Shown piece by piece: positions 33,423 to 42,910 of a stretch of 64,000 nt of DNA. How positions within the stretch are numbered: the first letter of the stretch is position 1; every line of letters starts with the position of its first letter. The position numbers were made by a program, and so were the translations under genes. The stretch covers positions 7,626,001 to 7,690,000 of the forward strand of contig NZ_BJOR01000001.1 of assembly GCF_006540305.1 (NCBI RefSeq). The letters are read 5' to 3'. The notes under the pieces were generated by a model. The model did not search any database and was not told where the DNA came from. It saw only the letters and a list, made by a program, of their open reading frames with translations. This DNA is from Streptomyces sp. 6-11-2. Lineage in GTDB: Bacteria > Actinomycetota > Actinomycetes > Streptomycetales > Streptomycetaceae.

Positions 33423-34715
33423 ATGACCGCCTTCAACGCCACCCGCCGCAGATTCCTCGTAGGAGCGGGCGCAGTCGGCGCCGGCGCGCTGCTCAGCGGC
33501 TGCGTCACCCAGAGCCCGTCCGCCTCCGGAGGAAAGTCCGGCGGCCCGGTGACCCTGCAGTCCAACCTCTCCTCCCCGCAGGCGAAGACCGCGATGCAGG
33601 CGATCGTCGCCGCCTTCGACGAGCGCGGCGACGCCAAGGCGGAGCTCAACACCGTCGCCTCGGAGACGTTCCGCACCCAGCTGCCGACCTACCTCACCTC
33701 GGCCAACCCGCCGGACGTGTACACCTGGTACCCCGGCTCCGTCGCCGAGTCGTACGCCAAGAAGGACCTGCTCCTCGGCCTCGACGACATATGGGAGAAG
33801 CCGGAGCTCTCCGGCTACTCCGACGCGCTGAAGAAGCTGTGCACCTCGGCCTCCAGCGGCAAGAAGGTCTTCGTGCCCACCAGTTACTACTGGTGGGGGA
33901 TGTTCTACCGGAAGTCCAACTTCTCGAAGTGGGGCGTGCAGGAGCCCAAGACCTGGGACGAGTTCCTCGACCTGTGCGACAAGCTCAAGAGCAAGGGCGT
34001 CGCACCGATCGGCCTCGGCGCCGGCGGCGACACCCCGTGGGTCGCCTCCGCCTGGTTCGACTACCTCGACATCCGCGTCAACGGCGCCACGTACCACCGC
34101 GAACTCCTCGCGGGCAAGCACCGCTTCGACGACCCCGAGGTCCGCAAGGTCTTCGACAAGTGGGACGAGGCCCGTCCGTACTTCGACCCCAACGGCACGG
34201 CGATCCCCTTCCAGGACGCCACCACCGCCCTCCTCCAGGGCCGCACCGGCATGATGCTCATCGGCACCTTCTTCGCCGACGCCGCCCCCAAGGACGCCCT
34301 GGGCGACCTGGACTTCTTCCAGTTCCCCATCATCGACCCGAAGGTGCCGGTCGCCGAGGAGGCGCCCACCGACGGCTACTTCGCCAGCGCCCGCACCAAG
34401 CGCGCCGACGACGTCAAGGAACTGCTGCGTTACCTGGCCACCGCCGAGGCACAGGAGCTCTACCTCAAGAGTTCGTCCGGCACGACGCTGCCCACGCACC
34501 CCGACGCCAAGGACGCCGGCACCCCGCTGGTCCTCAAGGGCCGCAAGGTCATCGAGGGCGCCGCCGACCTGACGCAGTTCTTCAACCGCGACTCCAGCGA
34601 CGCCCTGCAGCCGACTGCCGACACGGCGCTCGTGCACTACCTGGCCAAGCCCAAGGAGATCGGCTCGATCCTCACCACGTGGCAGCGCAGCGCACAGAAG
34701 ATCTGGAGCCAGTGA
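33423..34715 (+). CDS. Galactoside ABC transporter substrate-binding lipoprotein
   Basis: 430 residues. A TRRRFLVGAG twin-arginine start is followed by a lipobox ending LLSGC. The mature part is a family-1 extracellular solute-binding protein (PPDVYTWYPGSVAESYAKKD, EEAPTDGYFASARTKRADDV). It is the first gene of the eleven-gene operon. The permease gene follows directly. Ligand probably a small alpha-galactoside, given the flanking GH27 and GH36. Confidence 0.93.
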   Translation: MTAFNATRRRFLVGAGAVGAGALLSGCVTQSPSASGGKSGGPVTLQSNLSSPQAKTAMQAIVAAFDERGDAKAELNTVASETFRTQLPTYLTSANPPDVYTWYPGSVAESYAKKDLLLGLDDIWEKPELSGYSDALKKLCTSASSGKKVFVPTSYYWWGMFYRKSNFSKWGVQEPKTWDEFLDLCDKLKSKGVAPIGLGAGGDTPWVASAWFDYLDIRVNGATYHRELLAGKHRFDDPEVRKVFDKWDEARPYFDPNGTAIPFQDATTALLQGRTGMMLIGTFFADAAPKDALGDLDFFQFPIIDPKVPVAEEAPTDGYFASARTKRADDVKELLRYLATAEAQELYLKSSSGTTLPTHPDAKDAGTPLVLKGRKVIEGAADLTQFFNRDSSDALQPTADTALVHYLAKPKEIGSILTTWQRSAQKIWSQ

Positions 34716-34717
34716 CG

Positions 34718-35614
34718 ATGGTGCTGATCGGCTCCGCACGACGGTCCAGGGCCACGCGGGTGCCCCCGGTGGTCCTGGCCTTCGTCCTCGTCCCGCTGCT
34801 CGCCGAGGTGTTCTGGGTCTTCTGGCCGGCCCTCCAGGGCTTCTACCTCTCCCTGACCTCCTGGGACGGCCTGGCGGCCCCGAAGTTCGTCGGCCTCGGC
34901 AACTTCAGCGAGATGCTGCACGACGCGGTCTTCCGCACCGCCGCGATCAACACGGTGCTGTGGCTGCTCCTCTTCGGCGGGCTCTCCGCCGCCCTCGGGC
35001 TCGGTGCCGCGCTGCTGCTCCAGCAGGAACGGCGCGGCATCGGGTTCTACCGGGCGGCGCTCTTCCTGCCGGTGGTCTTCTCACTGGTCGCCACGGCGCT
35101 GGTGTGGCAGGCCATGTACCAGCCGGACGGTCTGATCAACAACGTGCTGGAGTCCGTCGGTCTCGGCGGCTGGAAGCACGCCTGGCTCGCCGACCAGGAC
35201 ACCGCCTTCTACGCGGTGATCGTACCCGCGCTGTGGCGCCAGGTCGGCTATGTGATGGTGCTGTACCTGGCCGGCCTCAAGGGCATCGACCCCGCGCTGT
35301 ACGAGGCGGCCAAGGTCGACGGCGCCACCCGCCTGCAGCAGTTCCGGCACATCACGCTGCCGCAGCTGCGCAGCGTCAACGCGGTCGTCCTGTCGGTGAT
35401 CGTCATCGACTCGCTGCGCTCGTTCGACGTGGTGTGGGCCCTCACCCGCGGCGGCCCGTACCACTCCTCCGAACTGCTGAGCACCTACATGTACTCCACC
35501 GCGTTCCAGTCCCTGCGCCTGGGATACGGCTCCGCGCTCGCCGTCGTCATCTTCGTGCTGGCCTTCGGCGTCATCGTGAGCTACCTCGTGCGCGCCTTCC
35601 GGGAGGCCGACTGA
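34718..35614 (+). CDS. Carbohydrate ABC transporter permease (first subunit)
   Basis: 298 residues, six helices, MalF/UgpA type, with the EAA loop ALYEAAKVDGATRLQQFRHI. GGAG nine bases before the ATG favours this start. A GTG at 34712, overlapping the binding-protein stop (GTGA), is an alternative. The second permease ATG shares the last base of its stop. Confidence 0.92.
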   Translation: MVLIGSARRSRATRVPPVVLAFVLVPLLAEVFWVFWPALQGFYLSLTSWDGLAAPKFVGLGNFSEMLHDAVFRTAAINTVLWLLLFGGLSAALGLGAALLLQQERRGIGFYRAALFLPVVFSLVATALVWQAMYQPDGLINNVLESVGLGGWKHAWLADQDTAFYAVIVPALWRQVGYVMVLYLAGLKGIDPALYEAAKVDGATRLQQFRHITLPQLRSVNAVVLSVIVIDSLRSFDVVWALTRGGPYHSSELLSTYMYSTAFQSLRLGYGSALAVVIFVLAFGVIVSYLVRAFREAD

Positions 35615-36537
35615 TGACCGCCACCCACACCACAGCGCACGTCAAGAACGCGGGGGGCGTGGCAGGCCAGGCCGGACCCGGCAATGCCGCGGCGCCCCGC
35701 CGGCCCGCGCCGCGCGGCCGCGCCCTGCGCACGACCGGTTTCCACCTGACCGCCGGCCTGCTGTCCGCGCTGTGGCTGCTGCCGATCGTCCTCGTGCTCG
35801 TCACCAGCACCCGCACGTTCGACGACATCGCCGCGCACGGCGTCGGCAGCCGGCCGCACTCGTTCACCTTCGACGGCTTCCGGCAGGCGTGGGTGGACGG
35901 CGGCCAGCAGCGCGCCCTCATCAACAGCATGCTGGTCACCGTCCCCACCGTGCTCCTCTCGCTCGGCCTCGCCTCCATGGCCGCCTTCGCGCTCAGCCGC
36001 TACGCCCTGCCCTTCCGGCGCGTCCTGCTGCTGCTCATGCTCGGCGGCAACCTGCTGCCCCCACAGATCCTGCTGATCCCGGTCTCCAAACTCAGCGAAC
36101 TGCTCGGCATCCACGACCAGCTGTACGCCCTGATCGGCGTGCAGGTCGGCTTCGGCGTCGGCTTCTACGTCTTCGTCCTGCACGGCTTCATGAGGGCGAT
36201 CCCCGGAGAGATCCAGCAGGCCGCCGTCATCGACGGCGCGAACCCGTGGCAGATCTACTGGCGGGTCATCCTGCCGCTGGCCCGCCCGGCGTTGGCCGCG
36301 CTGAGCGCGCTGTCCTTCACCTGGATCTTCAACGACCTGCTGTGGGCCATCACCGTGCTGCGCACCGACACCCGGATGCCCATCACCGCCTCGCTGATCG
36401 GACTGCAGGGCCAGTACGTGTCCATGTGGAACGTCATCGCGGCCGGTTCGGTGATCGCCGCCGCCCCGACGGTGGCCGTCTTCCTCCGCTTCCAGCGCCA
36501 CTTCGTGGCCGGACTGAACCTCGGAGCCGTCAAGTGA
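35614..36537 (+). CDS. Carbohydrate ABC transporter permease (second subunit)
   Basis: 307 residues, MalG/UgpE type, with EAA loop EIQQAAVIDGANPWQIYWRV and an alanine/proline-rich N-terminal tail of ~45 residues before the first helix. The ATG overlaps the upstream stop by one base and its own stop overlaps the GH36 GTG (GTGA). As with the importer at 10 kb, no ATPase gene is present, so a shared MsiK-like ATPase is expected. Confidence 0.92.
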   Translation: MTATHTTAHVKNAGGVAGQAGPGNAAAPRRPAPRGRALRTTGFHLTAGLLSALWLLPIVLVLVTSTRTFDDIAAHGVGSRPHSFTFDGFRQAWVDGGQQRALINSMLVTVPTVLLSLGLASMAAFALSRYALPFRRVLLLLMLGGNLLPPQILLIPVSKLSELLGIHDQLYALIGVQVGFGVGFYVFVLHGFMRAIPGEIQQAAVIDGANPWQIYWRVILPLARPALAALSALSFTWIFNDLLWAITVLRTDTRMPITASLIGLQGQYVSMWNVIAAGSVIAAAPTVAVFLRFQRHFVAGLNLGAVK

Positions 36538-38657
36538 CCGCGCACGACGACCGGTGGCTGCTGCGCACCGACACCACCACCTATGCCGTCACCCTCGGCG
36601 GCGACGGCCGCTGGGCCGAGCTCGCCGCCTGGGGGCCGCACGGCGTGGAGGACGGGCCGTCACCCCTGGACTGGTCCCGCCGCACCCACTTCATCACCCC
36701 CGCCGACGCCGCCCCGGCCGAGTACATCCCCTACGGGCTGCGGCCGTTCACCGGCGCCGACCTGATCGCCTCCCGCCCCGGCGGCGACCGCGGCAGCTGG
36801 TGGCGCTTCACCGGCGCCACGCAGGACGGAGAGCGGGCACTGCGCCTGGAGTTCGCCGACGACCTCCTCGGCCTGCGCACGACCCTCCACTACGAGACGG
36901 TACCCGGCACCGACGTCGTCCTGCGCTGGACGGAGTTCACCTGCGCCGGCGAGACCGAGGTGCGCCTGGAGCGCATCGACTCCGCGGCCGTCAACGTGCC
37001 CGTCCAGGGCGGCGCGCGGCTGACGTACCTGGCCGGACAGTGGTCACAGGAGTTCCAGCTCAAGGACGTGCGCCTGGAGCGCGGCCGCTTCGAGATGGAG
37101 AGCACCCAGGGTTCGGCCGGGCACGCGTACCCCCCCTGGCTCGCGATCCAGGACGCCGCCGCCCCCGCCGAGGGCGCCACCCCCACCTACGGCATCGCCC
37201 TGGAATGGTCCGGCAACTGGCGGATCACGGCCGACGCCGAGCCCGGCGGAGCCGTGCGGGTGCGTGCCGGCCGCGTGCCCCACGAGGGCGCGGTCCGCCT
37301 CGCGCCCGGCGCCACCCTCGTCACGCCCCGGCTGGCCTGTGCCTTCAGCCCCGACGGACTCGACGGGCTGGCCCGCGTGTGGCACCGCTACGAGCGGCAC
37401 CTCACCGGCGACCGCATCGACCGGCCCCGCAAGGTCCTCTACAACTCGTGGGAGGCCACCGGATTCGACGTCGACGCCGCCGGCCAGCTGGAGCTCGCCA
37501 AAGTCGCCGCCGAGCTGGGCGCCGAACTCTTCGTCGTCGACGACGGCTGGTTCACCGGACGTCCCGACGACACCGGAGGCCTCGGCGACTGGGACCCGGA
37601 CCCGGCCGAGTTCCCCGGCGGCTTCGACCGGTTCGTCGAGGACGTCCGCGCCCTCGGCCTGGACTTCGGCCTGTGGGTGGAGCCCGAGGGCATCAGCCCC
37701 CGCTCCAGGCTCTACGCCGAGCACCCCGAGTGGGTGTACCGGATCGACGGCCGCCCCGCCACGCTGGTGCGCAACCAGCACCTGCTCGACCTCGGCCGCG
37801 AGGACGTCCAGGACTTCGTGATCGGCACCCTCGACCGGCTGCTGGGCACCCACGCCATCAGCTACCTCAAGTGGGACATGAACCGGCCGCCCACCGAGCG
37901 CGGCCGTCCCGGCCACCCGGCCGGGCCCGACCCCGAGCAGCACGACCTCGACGCCGCCCACGTCGCCGGCTACCTCCGCGTCCTGGACCACCTGCGCAGC
38001 GCCCACCCGCACGTCACCGTCGAGGGCTGCGCCGGCGGCGGCGCCCGCGTCGAGCACGCCACCCTCGCCCGCACCGACGTGCTGTGGCCCAGCGACAACA
38101 CCGCGCCCATGGACCGGCTGCGCATCCAGTACGGCTACCTCCACGCCCACGCACCGCACACCATGAGCTCCTGGGTCACAGACGCCCCCGGCGTCTTCGA
38201 CCCCCGGCCCCGCTCGCTGGCCTTCCGCTTCGTCAACTCCATCGCGGGCGTCCTCGGCATCGGCGCCGACATCCGCCACTGGACAACGGAGCAGCGCGCC
38301 GAGGCGGCGGAGTGGATCGCCCGCTACAAGGAGATCCGCGACGTCGTCCACCACGGCGAAGTCCACCTGCTGGGCAGCCCCACCGACCCGACGTGCGGCG
38401 TCCAGTACGAGGAACGCGGGAAACTCAGCGGCGCCCGCCTGGTGGTGACCGCCTGGAACACCGGCCCGCTCGACGGCGCGCCCCTGGTGCCCGGCCGGGC
38501 CGCCCGGCTGCGTCTGCGCGGCCTGCGGCCGGAATCCGTCTACACCGACACCGCCACCGGCACCCGCTACAGCGGCGCGTACCTGATCCACTCGGGGCTC
38601 CCGCTCGCCTGGACCGCCGGACACGACGCGGAGTTGACCGTCCTGGCCCGGCAGTGA
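36534..38657 (+). CDS. Cytoplasmic GH36 alpha-galactosidase
   Basis: 707 residues without signal. Barrel motifs are NSWEATGFDV, ELFVVDDGWF, GLWVEPEGIS, nucleophile D448 in YLKWDMNR, CAGGGARVE and acid/base D521 in WPSDNTAP. It is translationally coupled to the second permease, so it should hydrolyse the incoming galactoside to free galactose inside the cell, the substrate for the downstream dehydrogenase. It is similar in layout to the GH36 at 14587-16743. Confidence 0.94.
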   Translation: MTAHDDRWLLRTDTTTYAVTLGGDGRWAELAAWGPHGVEDGPSPLDWSRRTHFITPADAAPAEYIPYGLRPFTGADLIASRPGGDRGSWWRFTGATQDGERALRLEFADDLLGLRTTLHYETVPGTDVVLRWTEFTCAGETEVRLERIDSAAVNVPVQGGARLTYLAGQWSQEFQLKDVRLERGRFEMESTQGSAGHAYPPWLAIQDAAAPAEGATPTYGIALEWSGNWRITADAEPGGAVRVRAGRVPHEGAVRLAPGATLVTPRLACAFSPDGLDGLARVWHRYERHLTGDRIDRPRKVLYNSWEATGFDVDAAGQLELAKVAAELGAELFVVDDGWFTGRPDDTGGLGDWDPDPAEFPGGFDRFVEDVRALGLDFGLWVEPEGISPRSRLYAEHPEWVYRIDGRPATLVRNQHLLDLGREDVQDFVIGTLDRLLGTHAISYLKWDMNRPPTERGRPGHPAGPDPEQHDLDAAHVAGYLRVLDHLRSAHPHVTVEGCAGGGARVEHATLARTDVLWPSDNTAPMDRLRIQYGYLHAHAPHTMSSWVTDAPGVFDPRPRSLAFRFVNSIAGVLGIGADIRHWTTEQRAEAAEWIARYKEIRDVVHHGEVHLLGSPTDPTCGVQYEERGKLSGARLVVTAWNTGPLDGAPLVPGRAARLRLRGLRPESVYTDTATGTRYSGAYLIHSGLPLAWTAGHDAELTVLARQ

Positions 38658-38739
38658 CGACAGCGGAAGAATCGGCACTCCATCCGCCTCTCGAACACCT
38701 GCACCCCGCCTTCCCCTCGAACAGGAGACGATCCACCCC

Positions 38740-39498
38740 ATGAACCCAGCCGCCCGCTTCACCAACCGCGTCGCCGTCGTCACCGGCGCCGCATCGGGCA
38801 TCGGCGCGGCCACCGCAGCACGCCTCGCCGCGGAGGGCGCGGCCGTCGTCCTCGCCGACATCGACGCCGAACGCGGCGAGGAGACCGCCGAGCGGCTGCG
38901 CCAGGACGGCGCCCGCGCCCTGTTCGTCGCCGCCGACGTCGCGAGCGAGGACGACTGGCAGCGCGTGATCACCGCCGCCCACAGCTTCGGGCCCGTGGGC
39001 GTCCTGGTCGGCAACGCGTACACGGTGGCAGTCGCCCCGGCCCACGAGACCAGCCTCGCCTCCTGGGAACGGCAGCTCTCGGTCAACCTCACCGGCGCCT
39101 TCCTGGGCGTCAAGGCGACACTGCCGGACCTGCGCGAGCACCAGGGGGCCGTGGTACTCGTCTCCTCCGTCCACGCCCACCGGGGCATCCCCGGCCACCC
39201 GGCGTACGCGGCGAGCAAGGGCGCCCTGCTGTCGCTGTGCGGCCAGCTCGCCGTCGAGTACGGACCGTCCGTCCGCGTCAACGCGGTGCTGCCGGGACCG
39301 ATCCTGACCGCCGCCTGGGACCGGGTCCCGCCGGCCGACCGCGAGCTCAGCGTCGCCGGGACCGCGGCGCGCCGCTTCGGCACTCCCGAGGAGGTCGCCG
39401 CCGCCGTCGCCTTCCTCGCCGCCGACGAAGCCTCCTACATCACCGGATCGAGCCTGCTCGTGGACGGCGGCTGGAGCGTCGCCAAGGACTCCGCCTGA
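38740..39498 (+). CDS. SDR-family dehydrogenase, probable D-galactose 1-dehydrogenase
   Basis: 252 residues. Classical short-chain dehydrogenase: TGAASGIG cofactor loop, an NAY in place of the usual NNAG (LVGNAYTV), serine in VVLVSSVHAHRG and Y156/K160 in AYAASKGA. D at the end of strand 2 (ADIDAERG) favours NAD+. It sits between a galactosidase and the galactonate genes, so oxidation of galactose to galactonolactone is inferred from context. AGGAG lies 12 bases before the ATG. An 82-base gap precedes it, long enough for an internal promoter. Confidence 0.85.
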   Translation: MNPAARFTNRVAVVTGAASGIGAATAARLAAEGAAVVLADIDAERGEETAERLRQDGARALFVAADVASEDDWQRVITAAHSFGPVGVLVGNAYTVAVAPAHETSLASWERQLSVNLTGAFLGVKATLPDLREHQGAVVLVSSVHAHRGIPGHPAYAASKGALLSLCGQLAVEYGPSVRVNAVLPGPILTAAWDRVPPADRELSVAGTAARRFGTPEEVAAAVAFLAADEASYITGSSLLVDGGWSVAKDSA

Positions 39499-39547
39499 CG
39501 GAACCGACCGCTCCCGCCACCGACCGACCAGCAAGAAAGGCAAACAC

Positions 39548-40309
39548 ATGACGCCATACGCGCGCCGCGGAGTGCACGGCCAGACCGTGGAGACCCTCGC
39601 CCGCCGGGTGCTCAGCGGCGAGATCCCCGAGGGAGCGACGCTCGACATGGCGGCCCTGCAGAGCGAACTGGACGTCAGTCTGACGGCCCTGCGTGAATCG
39701 CTCAAGGTGCTCGCGGCCAAGGGGATGGTCGACGCCCGGCAGAAGCGCGGCACTTTCGTCCGGCCCCGCTCCGACTGGAACCTGCTCGACGCCGACGTGC
39801 TGCGTTGGCAGTTCTCCGAGCCGAGCGGCACCGGCGCCGACGCCGCACTGCTCCGTAACCTCGGCGAGGTCCGCCGCATCATCGAACCCGCCGCCGTGCG
39901 ACTGGCCGCGGCCCGCCGCACCGACGCCGATCTCGAGGCAATGGAGGCGGCACTGACCGCCATGGGCAAGGAGGGAGGCGCGAACGACGCCGTCAAGGCC
40001 GACCTCACCTTCCACCGGGCGCTGCTCGCGGCCACCCACAACGAACTGCTGGAACGCATGGAGATGGTCATCGAGTCGGGCCTGGCCCATCGCGACCAGC
40101 TCGTGCACAGCGCCCCCCACAGCGAGGACCCGGTCCCCAGCCACCGAGCCGTCCTCGACGCCGTGCGCGACCGGGACCCGGACGCCGCGGAACACGCCAT
40201 GCGCGCCCTGCTCGACCAGGCGACGCGCGACCTCGACAAGCTCAGCGGCCCGTCCGCGTCCGAGGGCGCGGAACACTCCGCCGAGCAGAAGGACGGCCAG
40301 GCACAGTGA
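39548..40309 (+). CDS. GntR/FadR-type (FCD) transcriptional regulator
   Basis: 253 residues. A GntR winged helix is at about 10-72 (SELDVSLTALRESLKVLAAK, then RQKRGTFVRPR). The effector domain of FCD type follows at about 95-225, with the metal-binding pattern D...H...H (KADLTFHRALLAATHNELLE, SHRAVLDAVRDRD). This is the family of DgoR, the galactonate-responsive repressor of enterobacteria. It is coupled to the galactonate dehydratase gene by GTGA, so it is likely an autoregulated repressor of the operon that senses galactonate or KDGal. Candidate sites are at 30939 and 33305. Confidence 0.9.
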   Translation: MTPYARRGVHGQTVETLARRVLSGEIPEGATLDMAALQSELDVSLTALRESLKVLAAKGMVDARQKRGTFVRPRSDWNLLDADVLRWQFSEPSGTGADAALLRNLGEVRRIIEPAAVRLAAARRTDADLEAMEAALTAMGKEGGANDAVKADLTFHRALLAATHNELLERMEMVIESGLAHRDQLVHSAPHSEDPVPSHRAVLDAVRDRDPDAAEHAMRALLDQATRDLDKLSGPSASEGAEHSAEQKDGQAQ

Positions 40310-41457
40310 AGATCGAGCGCGTCGAGACCTTCCTCGTCCCGCCCCGTTGGCTGTTCTGCCGCATCGAGACCGACGACGGTGTCGTCGGCTGGGGCGAGCC
40401 GGTGGTGGAGGGCCGGGCCGAGGTGGTCCGGTCAGCCGTCGAGGTGCTGGCGGAGTACCTGGTGGGCCAGGACCCGCTGCGCATCCAGGACCACTGGCAG
40501 GTGCTGACCAAGGGCGGCTTCTACCGGGGCGGCCCGGTCCTCTCCAGCGCCGTCGCCGGCATCGACCAGGCCCTGTGGGACATCGCGGGCCGCGCGCTCG
40601 GGGTGCCGGTGCACACCTTGCTCGGTGGCCCGGTCCGCGACACCGTCCGGGTGTACGCCTGGGTCGGCGGCGACGAACCCGAGCGGCTCAAGGAGGAGGT
40701 CACCGCCCAGGTGGAGGCCGGCTTCACCGCCGTCAAGATGAACGCCGCCGGGCGCACCCCGCCGATCGGCAGCCCCGCCGAGACGGCTGCCGTCGTCGAG
40801 CGTGTGGCGGCCGCCCGCGAAGTCCTGGGACCGCACCGCGACGTCGCCGTCGACTTCCACGGCCGCTTCAGCGCCGCCAACACGCGCCGTGTCCTCCACG
40901 AGATAGCCCCACTGCACCCGCTGTTCGTCGAGGAACCCGTTCTGCCCGACCAGGCACACCTGCTGCCCGGACTGGTCGGCGCCTCGTCCGTACCGCTGGC
41001 CACCGGCGAACGGCTGTACGGACGGGGGGACTTCCTCCCGGTGCTCACCGCGGGCGTCGCCGTGGCCCAGCCGGACCTGTCGCACGCCGGCGGGATATCG
41101 GAGGTCACCCGGATCGCCTCGCTCGCCGAGACCTTCGGTGCCCACCTGGCGCCGCACTGCCCGCTCGGCCCCATCGCGCTGGCCGCCAGCCTCCAGGTCG
41201 CCTTCGCCACACCCAACTTCCTCATCCAGGAACAGAGCCGGGGCATCCACTACAACAAGGACGCCGACCTGCTGTCCTACCTGGTCGACACCGAGCCCTT
41301 CCGCTTCGTCGACGGCCAGGCGCACCGCACCGCACTGGCGCTGCCCGGCCTCGGCATCGCCGTCGACGAGGACGCGGTTCGCGCCGCCGACCGATCCGGA
41401 CACGCCTGGCGCAACCCCGTGTGGCGGCACGCCGACGGCTCCTTCGCCGAATGGTGA
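40306..41457 (+). CDS. dgoD: D-galactonate dehydratase
   Basis: 383 residues. Enolase-superfamily protein with the residues expected for galactonate dehydratase: metal ligands D183 (VDFHGR), E209 (VEEP) and E235 (TGERL), with H185 and H284 (PHCPLG) as the acid/base pair. The N-terminal GFYRGGP and QEQSRGIHYN motifs are also those of DgoD. It converts D-galactonate to 2-keto-3-deoxy-galactonate. The GTG overlaps the regulator stop. Confidence in the specificity is good because both the fingerprints and the operon agree. Confidence 0.93.
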   Translation: MKIERVETFLVPPRWLFCRIETDDGVVGWGEPVVEGRAEVVRSAVEVLAEYLVGQDPLRIQDHWQVLTKGGFYRGGPVLSSAVAGIDQALWDIAGRALGVPVHTLLGGPVRDTVRVYAWVGGDEPERLKEEVTAQVEAGFTAVKMNAAGRTPPIGSPAETAAVVERVAAAREVLGPHRDVAVDFHGRFSAANTRRVLHEIAPLHPLFVEEPVLPDQAHLLPGLVGASSVPLATGERLYGRGDFLPVLTAGVAVAQPDLSHAGGISEVTRIASLAETFGAHLAPHCPLGPIALAASLQVAFATPNFLIQEQSRGIHYNKDADLLSYLVDTEPFRFVDGQAHRTALALPGLGIAVDEDAVRAADRSGHAWRNPVWRHADGSFAEW

Positions 41458-42248
41458 CCGGCACCCGGCTCCCGGTCTCCGTGGTCGCCGATCCGGACCA
41501 CGGCGGACGCTGGACCTCGCTGACCGCGGGCGGCCGCGAATGGCTGTGGCACCGCGACGAGCCCCGCCGCCCCCTGGTCCGGCCCGGCGACCCCTTTGCC
41601 GACGCCGGCGGACTGGAGGAGTGCGTACCCACCGTGCGCGGGCTGCCCGACCACGGGGATGCCTGGTCACGGCGCTGGCGCAGGCACGGGCAGGCGGACG
41701 TCGTGGAGTGCCCCGACTTCCGCCTGACCCGACGCCTCGGTACGGAGGCGGGAGCCGCCGTCGCCGACTACACGCTCACCGCAGAGCCCGGCTACCGCTT
41801 CGTGTGGGCCGCCCACGCCCTGCTGGACCTCTCCCCGGATGCGTGGATCGGCATCGACGCATCCGCGGAAACCCGGCTCTACCCGGACGAGGGCGCGGGC
41901 TGGATCACCGGGCATTGGCCGCGCGTCGACGGCATCCCGCTCGACCGGCTCGGCCCGGACGAGGGGACGGCCGTCGGAGCGGTTGTCCTCACCCCACGTG
42001 TTGCTGTGCACGACGGCCCCCACACGCTGTACCTGTCCGTCGAGGCCGCCGGACAGCCGGTCGCGGTCGCCCTGTGGCGCAACCTCGGCGGCTTCCCCCA
42101 GGACGCGCCGTACCGCTCGACCGGCGTCGAGCCGATGCTCGGCCGCGTCTTCGACCGCACGGGGGCGACCGACGGCGACACGGCCGTCGTCCCGCCCTCC
42201 GGCGAGGTCGCCTGGCGGCTCACCGTCACCGCGACCCGCCGCACCTGA
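41454..42248 (+). CDS. Aldose 1-epimerase-like protein (mutarotase fold)
   Basis: 264 residues. Galactose mutarotase-like beta supersandwich: GGRWTSLTAGGREWLWHRDE, then GGLEECVPTVRGLPDHGDAW with the conserved His/Asp, and GVEPMLGR with the catalytic-type Glu. It may interconvert galactose anomers for the dehydrogenase. The GTG overlaps the dgoD stop (GTGA); an in-frame ATG three bases earlier is an alternative. Confidence 0.85.
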   Translation: MTGTRLPVSVVADPDHGGRWTSLTAGGREWLWHRDEPRRPLVRPGDPFADAGGLEECVPTVRGLPDHGDAWSRRWRRHGQADVVECPDFRLTRRLGTEAGAAVADYTLTAEPGYRFVWAAHALLDLSPDAWIGIDASAETRLYPDEGAGWITGHWPRVDGIPLDRLGPDEGTAVGAVVLTPRVAVHDGPHTLYLSVEAAGQPVAVALWRNLGGFPQDAPYRSTGVEPMLGRVFDRTGATDGDTAVVPPSGEVAWRLTVTATRRT

Positions 42249-42274
42249 ACCCACACCACCAGAAGGGACGTCGG

Positions 42275-42910
42275 ATGGACCTGCTCGCCGCGCTGCGCGC
42301 CCACCGGCTGCTCGCCATCGTCCGCGGCAGCGACCCGGACGCCGCGCTGACCGCCGTGCTCACCCTCGCCGAGGAGGGTGTCACCCTCATCGAGGTCTCC
42401 CTCAGCGGACGCGACGCGCTGGACGTCATCGCGCGGGCCCGCGCCGCACTCGGCCCGGACGCGACGCTCGGAGCCGGAACCGTCCTCAGCACCGAAGACG
42501 CACATGCCGCCCACAAGGCCGGGGCCGCCTTCCTCGTCACCCCGGCGGTCAGCGACGGCATCGCCACCGGGCGGGAACTCGGACTTCCGGTGCTCGCCGG
42601 GGTGATGACCCCCACCGACATCCTCCAGGCACTGCGGCTCGGCGCCGACGCCCTCAAGCTCTTCCCGGCCGGCAGCGCCGGCGGCCCCGGCTACCTGCGC
42701 GACCTGCGCGGCCCCTTCCCCGACCTGCCCTTCGTGCCTGTCGGGGGAGTCGACGCGGAGGCCGCCGCCGCTTACCTGAGGGGCGGCGCCACCGCCGTCG
42801 GCGTCGGATCGCCCCTGATCGGCGACGCCGCCGAGGGCGGCAACATCACAGCGCTACGCCAACGGGCCCGCATCTTCCTGGACGTCGTCCGCGCGGAGGC
42901 CCGCCCGTGA
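42275..42910 (+). CDS. dgoA: 2-dehydro-3-deoxy-6-phosphogalactonate (KDPGal) aldolase
   Basis: 211 residues, class I aldolase of the KDPG/KHG family: LLAIVRGSD, E in LIEVSLSGRD, GAGTVLS, VTPAVSD and Schiff-base lysine K128 in ALKLFPAGSAGG. It splits KDPGal (and possibly KDPG) to pyruvate and glyceraldehyde-3-phosphate. In this operon, next to dgoD, KDPGal is the expected substrate. AAGGGA lies before the ATG. The last base pairs overlap the lactonase GTG. Confidence 0.92.
   Translation: MDLLAALRAHRLLAIVRGSDPDAALTAVLTLAEEGVTLIEVSLSGRDALDVIARARAALGPDATLGAGTVLSTEDAHAAHKAGAAFLVTPAVSDGIATGRELGLPVLAGVMTPTDILQALRLGADALKLFPAGSAGGPGYLRDLRGPFPDLPFVPVGGVDAEAAAAYLRGGATAVGVGSPLIGDAAEGGNITALRQRARIFLDVVRAEARP

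Noticed and set aside
37044..40239. Two long minus-strand readings opposite GH36, SDR and regulator
   Set aside because: Shadows of conserved plus-strand genes with intact motifs; no recognisable domain or ribosome site.
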